DNA of 64,000 bases from Bradyrhizobium sp. 141. GTDB lineage: Bacteria; Pseudomonadota; Alphaproteobacteria; Rhizobiales; Xanthobacteraceae. Shown here piece after piece: positions 59,195-64,000 of the stretch. Within the stretch, counting starts at the first letter, position 1. Each line of letters starts with the position of its first letter. The notes under the pieces were generated by a model that did no database searches, was not told the DNA's origin, and worked only from the letters and a program-made list of their open reading frames with translations. The stretch is taken from positions 124,001-188,000 of the forward strand of contig NZ_JADPKR010000100.1 of the NCBI RefSeq assembly GCF_023074055.1, given 5' to 3'. A program made the translations under genes and the position numbers.

Positions 59195-59758
59195 CTATTG
59201 GCTGCAATTTGCCAGCAGCGAATGATAGGCCTCCCGCAAGCCGTTCAGCGCCACCATACCCTTGATCTCGCTGTCGCTTTCCCGGACTACCACGGACAGC
59301 GAGGGCGTCGTCTGCCATTTGCCGGCGGCAAAGGCCGAGACCTCGTCGGGCAGCAGTACGGCGGCGCCGGCGGCAGCCATGCTGGCGTCAAAGGTCAGAG
59401 TGCCGCCGTTGCTCGCGGCGATGGTGACCTTGGGGTGGCTCCGCGGCGGAAAGGGCCGGATCAAAGCCACCAGCACGTCAATCTTGCCCTTCGGTGCGCA
59501 GCGCACGATCAGGCCGGCGAAGTCCGGGTCGGATTGGGTCGTGTCCGCCGTCTTCGTGATGGCCGCGAAGCTTTCGCCGTCCTTGGCCCCCTGGGTGCGG
59601 CTGAACTTCCAAACGGAGGAGAGGGCTGGGGTGGCCACCTCAACGATGGCGGCCCCCTGGCACGAGGATCGTGCGCAGGGGGTCACAGAACCCCATGGGC
59701 GATCAGCGGCGCCAAGGAGGGCGCCTGCCAACAGCGGGACAAGAAGGAAGCCGGACAA
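59195..59758 (-). CDS. exported hypothetical protein, TTG start
   Basis: A 187-residue protein. The signal peptide (SGFLLVPLLAGALLGAADRP) follows a TTG start at 59758; no ATG or GTG gives a complete signal sequence. The mature part has two cysteines close together (TPCARSSCQGA) and one near the end (LLANCSQ), with a beta-rich middle. The family is not recognised. A role in the envelope is likely from its export and its neighbours. Confidence 0.6.
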   Translation of the reverse strand: MSGFLLVPLLAGALLGAADRPWGSVTPCARSSCQGAAIVEVATPALSSVWKFSRTQGAKDGESFAAITKTADTTQSDPDFAGLIVRCAPKGKIDVLVALIRPFPPRSHPKVTIAASNGGTLTFDASMAAAGAAVLLPDEVSAFAAGKWQTTPSLSVVVRESDSEIKGMVALNGLREAYHSLLANCSQ

Positions 59759-60036
59759 TGGGAGTTCCTATCCTTAACGGCCCAGACTTAGCAGAGCGGA
59801 GAGAGGTCAAGAAGCCTCGCGCTCGACACAGGGAGCCCTTGAGTTGGGCGGTTTGCTCGCCGACCGGGCACACGAAATACAACAAATAGTCACAAAGGGT
59901 TAAACCAAGCCCCAAAGAGTGGCCCCCACGCAACAGTAGCCAACGGATCGCTCCGTTAACCTTCGGGAACCCTTGTCGCACCACCCCCTAGGCCGTACCA
60001 ATCAGGGGCTAATAGGGGACTCCTGGGGCGCGATTC

Positions 60037-61239
60037 ATGCATTCCTTTGCCAAGTCATATCTTTTCAAGCCAGCGTTTCTGGCCGCCGCTTTGGCGCTCG
60101 GAGCTTGCTCGACCAATCCCGGCTCGGGTCCGCTGACGGACGACGTCAACAACAAGATTCAGACTGAAAACGCTCCGGCTTACGAGCTGGTGCCGCTCAA
60201 TCCGGCCACGGTGAAGATCCTGCACACCCATGAGCCCAAGGGGCTCGCGGGGGCGTTCACGGACAAGCGGCCGCCCGCCAGCATCGTATTCGGCATCGGC
60301 GACGTCGTCAGCGTCACCATCTTCGAAGCCGCGGCAGGCGGTCTGTTTATCCCGGCGGAAGCCGGCGTCCGTCCGGGCAACTATGTGACGATCCCGGATC
60401 AGTCGGTCGACAATGACGGCTTCATCACCGTGCCCTATGCCGGCCAGATCAAGGCTGCGGGGCTTACGGCGGTGCAAATCCAGCGCGCGATCATCGATAA
60501 GATCGGCAACCGCGCCATCGAGCCGCAGGCGGTCGTCGCGATGTCCTCGCAGCGCACCCAGCTCATCAGCGTGCTCGGCGAAGTCAATTCGCCGGCGCGT
60601 TACCCGGCGAGCGCGGCGGGTGCGAAGGATCGCGTGCTCGATGCGATCACTCGCGCCGGCGGCATCAAGGGCCAGGGCTTCGAGACCTGGGTCATGCTGG
60701 AGCGTGGCGGACGGCGCGCCACCGTGCCGTTCGAGAATCTCGTGATGGCGCCTGAGAACAACGTCTACGTGCGCCCCGACGACAGCATCTATGTCTATCG
60801 CGAGCAGCAGAAGTTCCTGGCGTTCGGCGCCAGCGGCCAGAGCGGCGAGTTCAACTTCGATGCCTGGCGCATCAACCTCGGCGAAGCCGTCGGCAAGTCG
60901 GGTGGTCTTCTGGATGGTCAAGCTGATCCGGCTGCCGTCTACCTCTATCGCCGCGAGCCGCGCGAGGTTGCGGCCCAGCTCGGCATCGACGTCAGCAAGT
61001 ACACTTCCGAGACCGTTCCGGTCATCTTCAACGTGAACCTCCGCGATCCCGGTGGCTTCTTCCTCACCACCAAGGTCATGATGAAGAACGGTGACGTGAT
61101 CTACGTCTCGAACTCCCGCAACGTCGAAGTTACGAAATTCCTGCAGTTCCTGCGCGTGATCATGGCCACCGGCTCGGATGCGGTGAATCTCTCCAACGAC
61201 GCCCTGATCTTCCGCAACAACGTCAAGCTGGCGCCGTAA
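60037..61239 (+). CDS. polysaccharide export outer-membrane lipoprotein (Wza/ExoF type)
   Basis: A 400-residue lipoprotein. The lipobox is LALGACS at about residues 18-24. A Poly_export (PES) domain follows (about 85-170: IGDVVSVTIFEAAAGG and DGFITVPYAGQIKAAGLTAV), then SLBB-type beta-grasp repeats (SVLGEVNSPARYPASA and DPGGFFLTTKVMMKNGDVIYV). Such proteins form the channel through which capsule or exopolysaccharide leaves the cell. It has its own terminator. The neighbouring genes at 61406 and 62016 could work in the same pathway. Confidence 0.92.
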   Translation: MHSFAKSYLFKPAFLAAALALGACSTNPGSGPLTDDVNNKIQTENAPAYELVPLNPATVKILHTHEPKGLAGAFTDKRPPASIVFGIGDVVSVTIFEAAAGGLFIPAEAGVRPGNYVTIPDQSVDNDGFITVPYAGQIKAAGLTAVQIQRAIIDKIGNRAIEPQAVVAMSSQRTQLISVLGEVNSPARYPASAAGAKDRVLDAITRAGGIKGQGFETWVMLERGGRRATVPFENLVMAPENNVYVRPDDSIYVYREQQKFLAFGASGQSGEFNFDAWRINLGEAVGKSGGLLDGQADPAAVYLYRREPREVAAQLGIDVSKYTSETVPVIFNVNLRDPGGFFLTTKVMMKNGDVIYVSNSRNVEVTKFLQFLRVIMATGSDAVNLSNDALIFRNNVKLAP

Positions 61240-61265
61240 GACGCCGACTTGATCGAGCAAAAACG

Positions 61266-61294
61266 ATGGCACCGGGGCCTTGTCCCGGTGCCAT
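61266..61294 (+). terminator. intrinsic terminator after the export lipoprotein gene
   Basis: Perfect 11-bp stem ATGGCACCGGG / CCCGGTGCCAT with a 7-base loop, followed by TTTCGTTT. It begins 27 bases after the stop. Confidence 0.85.
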
Positions 61295-61405
61295 TTTCGT
61301 TTAGATCGAAGCGGTTCTGCTGCGGCTACAAGTTCGGGATAAGATCAAGGCGCCACTGGGCAGGGCGCCGGTCATCGGGCACCCCGCATTGTTGCAAGGG
61401 GCTTC

Positions 61406-61987
61406 ATGCGCTTTCGGACACTTTGCCGTCTTTTGGCTCTCGTCCCCGTCGGCTTCGGGCTTGCACCGCTCGGGCAGGCTCTCGGCGCTGCTGCAGAGCT
61501 GGGCGTCCGCCATCGCATCGACGTGATGGTCTCCGCCGAGCCTGATGCGCCGATCTTGTCGCGCCTGATGGGAGCCAAGGGCGAGCTTTCGTTCACGATC
61601 CGGCTGTCGGCGAATTCCAAGGAGAGCAAGTTCTTCGGGATGCTGCGCCCATCTTTCCCCGATATCGTCGTTCCCGATGGCCCGGGCAAACCGCTGGTCG
61701 GGCAGACCAAGCTGTGGGAGGAGGACGTCTGCCATCAGCGCCGCGGCCTGCCCAAGGTCACCGTGACCCAGCTCGGCGGGCATTTTGCGGAAGGCGAGGG
61801 ACGGATCGAGATTTCCGCCATCAACCGGCACATCGGCCTTCTCGTCCCGCCCGACGAATTAACCCCTGGAATAAAACTCGATCAGGGCAGTGATAGCTTT
61901 GGACTATTCTACGCTTCCCGGGCGCAGACCCGGAACAGCCGCCTCAACGTCGATCTGAAGATCTATCCGATCGATTGCTTCCTCTAA
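61406..61987 (+). CDS. exported hypothetical protein at the polysaccharide locus
   Basis: A 193-residue protein with a signal peptide (LCRLLALVPVGFGLAPLGQA) and a beta-rich mature domain (IDVMVSAEPDAPILSRLMG and TRNSRLNVDLKIYPIDC). Two cysteines are present (EEDVCHQRRG and PIDCFL). The family is not recognised. It lies 28 bp before the O-antigen ligase-like gene, so it is probably in one operon with it. Confidence 0.68.
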   Translation: MRFRTLCRLLALVPVGFGLAPLGQALGAAAELGVRHRIDVMVSAEPDAPILSRLMGAKGELSFTIRLSANSKESKFFGMLRPSFPDIVVPDGPGKPLVGQTKLWEEDVCHQRRGLPKVTVTQLGGHFAEGEGRIEISAINRHIGLLVPPDELTPGIKLDQGSDSFGLFYASRAQTRNSRLNVDLKIYPIDCFL

Positions 61988-62015
61988 GCTCAAGCAAAGC
62001 TCGCAAGACACCACG

Positions 62016-63518
62016 ATGCGCCTTTGGCCTCCCGACATAGACTGGTCCAGGATTCGTTGGTCATGGAGCTTGCCCGCGACCTTCATCCTGTTCTTCGTGG
62101 TCGCCGGCGCGCCGTTTCCGTTCGGCTCGACCAACGATCTGTCGATCGCGTTCTGGTGCCTGTGTCTCGGGCTAGCGGTGATCTTCGCGCCGACGCGCGA
62201 TCTGCGGGCGCCGCATCTGTGGCTGCTCGCCGGGATCGGCGTGATCGTTGCGGCCTACGCCTTCGTGCTGCACGAGCAGCTCTCCGACCATCCCTGGGTC
62301 GCGCCATTCCAGCCGATCTGGAAGCAGGCCTCGGATCTGCTCGGCGTGCCGATTGCTCCCTCTGCTTCGATTGTGAAGAACGAGGCGTTCTTCGCGCTCG
62401 GCGCGCCGCTCGCCAACATCCTCGCCATCGTACTCGGCATCACCGTCGGTGCCGATCGCGATCGCGCGCGCCGCTTGCTGTGGGTGATCGCGATCTCGGG
62501 CGCGGCTTACGCCCTCTACGGCGTGCTCTCGTTCCTGATCGAGCCCACCATGATCCTGTGGCGGGACAAGACGGCTTATCTCGGCAGCGTCACCGGCACC
62601 TTCATCAACCGCAACACGGCGGCGGCTTATTTCGGGTCCTGTGCGGTGATCTGGATGCTGCTGATCCTGGAAGATGTCCGCCGCCGGCTGCCGGAGCGGC
62701 ACGTCGAATGGCGGCGTCTGTCGCTCGATCTGCGCGCGATCCCGCCGAAGGAGATCCTGCCGCAGCTCGGCTGCCTGCTGATCTGCCTGATGGCGATGTT
62801 CATGACGACCTCGCGCGCCGGCGTCGGCCTGTCGCTGCTGGCGATGATCGTCGCGTTCACGCTCTTCCTCCGCAAGGACCTGCCGCCGCGCACCGGCATC
62901 TGGATCTCGCTCGGCTCGGGCGCCGCCGTCGCGCTGGGACTCTTGCAACTGCTCGGCGGCCGCGTCTCCAGCCGGTTCGACAGCCAGGGCCTGGTCGACG
63001 AGGGCCGCATCGAGGCCTGGAAATCCACATTGCGGATCATTGGCGACAATCCCTGGTTCGGCACCGGCATGGGCACCTTCCAATGGGCCTTCCCGCCGTA
63101 CCGCAGCCCCAACATCTCGATTCGCGGCGTCTGGGATGCCGCGCATTCGACGCCGCTGGAGCTTGCCTCCGAGGTGGGCATTCCCATGGCGCTGCTGGTG
63201 GCGCTCGGCTGGGCCATCATGCTGCTGGTCCTGGCCAGGGGCGTGGTCGGACGCCGGCGCGATGCCATCATCCCGCTGGCCGCGGTGGCGACCGCCACGC
63301 TGTCGCTGCTGCATTCGAGCCTGGACTTCACGCTGCAGGTGCCCGGCTACAGCATTCCATTCTTTGCGCTTTTCGGCGCGGGCCTGTCGCAGTCGTTCCG
63401 CACGAAGGAGAGCCGCGCCATGGCAGAGGGAGGCACCACCAGCCGGCGAGGCGAGGGCCATTCGACAACCTCAGGCGCCGTCCCGCGCCGGATGCCCAAG
63501 CTTCATAAAAGTGTCTAG
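62016..63518 (+). CDS. O-antigen ligase/polymerase family membrane protein (long form)
   Basis: A 500-residue protein with about twelve membrane helices. The Wzy_C/WaaL signature NPWFGTGMGTFQWAFPPYRS is at about residues 345-365, followed by the usual HSTPLELASEVGIPMALLV, so the catalytic loop is intact. Such proteins join repeat units of exopolysaccharide or transfer O-antigen to lipid A; the window does not tell which. The C-terminal 45 residues are polar and basic. It follows the exported protein at 61406 closely. Confidence 0.9.
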   Translation: MRLWPPDIDWSRIRWSWSLPATFILFFVVAGAPFPFGSTNDLSIAFWCLCLGLAVIFAPTRDLRAPHLWLLAGIGVIVAAYAFVLHEQLSDHPWVAPFQPIWKQASDLLGVPIAPSASIVKNEAFFALGAPLANILAIVLGITVGADRDRARRLLWVIAISGAAYALYGVLSFLIEPTMILWRDKTAYLGSVTGTFINRNTAAAYFGSCAVIWMLLILEDVRRRLPERHVEWRRLSLDLRAIPPKEILPQLGCLLICLMAMFMTTSRAGVGLSLLAMIVAFTLFLRKDLPPRTGIWISLGSGAAVALGLLQLLGGRVSSRFDSQGLVDEGRIEAWKSTLRIIGDNPWFGTGMGTFQWAFPPYRSPNISIRGVWDAAHSTPLELASEVGIPMALLVALGWAIMLLVLARGVVGRRRDAIIPLAAVATATLSLLHSSLDFTLQVPGYSIPFFALFGAGLSQSFRTKESRAMAEGGTTSRRGEGHSTTSGAVPRRMPKLHKSV

Positions 63519-63658
63519 ATTTGAAGCAGTTGCGTCGTTTACGAAGTCTTTAGAATAAGTGGACAGCTCTTTTCTCTTCGGTTAGGTTCCGCACTGCACA
63601 GCCATTTGCCCGCGCCGAGGAAGCACATCGGGGCAGCTGATTTTTTGGAGGTTGATTT

Positions 63659-64000
63659 ATGAGCGTTATCAAGATTGCGCTTCGCATGGCTGCCGCCGCG
63701 GCCCTCGCCGCGACGATCACCTCGGCCGCCAGCGCCGCCGTTTACCCGCCGCAGCGCCAGCTGCCGGCCACCGTCATTACCGAGTTCAAGGCTTCGCCGA
63801 GCAGCCTGTTGCAGCAATATCCGACCGGCGGCCCGCAGCTGATCTCGCGCGTGCGCGATCTCGGCGCCTCCGATCCGACCACGCTCCCGGGCCTGATCGC
63901 GCTCCTGAAGGATCCCGCGACCACCAAGGACCAGATGCGCGCGATCGTCGGCGGCCTCGCCCAGGTCGCCCGCATGGCCGCGCAGGCCGACCAGGCCTTC
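63659..64000 (+). CDS. exported hypothetical protein (runs off right edge)
   Basis: 114 codons are visible from the ATG at 63659, with GGAGG 7 bases before it; no stop is reached. The signal peptide (ALRMAAAAALAATITSAASA) is clear. The mature part begins AVYPPQRQLPATVITEFKAS and continues with helical character (LPGLIALLKDPATTKDQMRA, then IVGGLAQVARMAAQADQAF). No family is recognised. It may be part of the polysaccharide locus. Confidence 0.75.
   Translation, partial: MSVIKIALRMAAAAALAATITSAASAAVYPPQRQLPATVITEFKASPSSLLQQYPTGGPQLISRVRDLGASDPTTLPGLIALLKDPATTKDQMRAIVGGLAQVARMAAQADQAF

Noticed and set aside
60055..61272. 405-codon minus-strand frame over the export lipoprotein gene
   Set aside because: Asp/His/Arg-rich shadow that even crosses the terminator hairpin.
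1..64000. tRNA, rRNA, CRISPR array, prophage or plasmid origin
   Set aside because: I looked for tRNA arms, direct repeat arrays and phage or replication genes and saw none.

Overview
The window is GC-rich chromosomal DNA of an alphaproteobacterium, most likely Bradyrhizobium or a close relative. The reasons are the codon bias, the chemotaxis operon type, the tcu/pob/pca catabolic genes, many short lineage-restricted exported proteins, and dispersed palindromic repeats of the kind seen in that group. I found no rRNA, tRNA, CRISPR array or intact insertion sequence. All calls come from reading the sequence; no database search was run.

Region 1 (1-13.2 kb), C1 and organic-acid metabolism. An OxlT-like oxalate/formate exchanger is followed by a two-gene NAD-dependent formate dehydrogenase (fdsB with a fused FdsG-like N-terminus, then fdsA), preceded by a perfect 10+10 bp dyad. 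Next come a YbaK-type deacylase, a HupE/UreJ-like membrane protein, and a tricarballylate module (GntR regulator, tcuA, tcuB). tcuB carries a frameshift near its 3' end. A small DUF5993-like protein and a DsbB-like protein follow.

Region 2 (13.1-32.1 kb), envelope, signalling and aromatic catabolism. It holds a fused LplT-PlsC-acyl-ACP synthetase (Aas type), a TetR regulator with twin operators and a divergent small gene, an autotransporter, a diguanylate cyclase, pncB, a LysR regulator divergent from pcaHG, a NYN-domain protein, the pobR/pobA pair, and a CHASE2 adenylate cyclase with a FecR-like exported partner.

Region 3 (32.2-44.8 kb), chemosensory operon. Divergent from an HD-GYP response regulator lies a tightly packed run: STAS protein, cheY, cheA, cheW, mcp, cheW, mcp, cheR, cheB, and a soluble MCP-like protein with two degenerate receptor-tip segments. 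The two MCPs are close paralogues that share an unusual C-terminal tail. There is no cheD or cheZ.

Region 4 (44.9-55 kb) is rich in small and lineage-specific genes: a GrlR-like protein, a CHRD protein, a VanZ-like protein, a CSS/EAL phosphodiesterase, several tiny membrane or exported proteins, and dispersed repeats. One small exported protein has a good candidate promoter for the general-stress sigma factor EcfG.

Region 5 (55-64 kb) looks like part of an exopolysaccharide locus: two O-antigen-ligase/polymerase-like membrane proteins, a Wza/ExoF-type export lipoprotein, a metallophosphatase, a LapG-like transglutaminase-fold cysteine peptidase and several exported unknowns. The last gene runs off the right edge.
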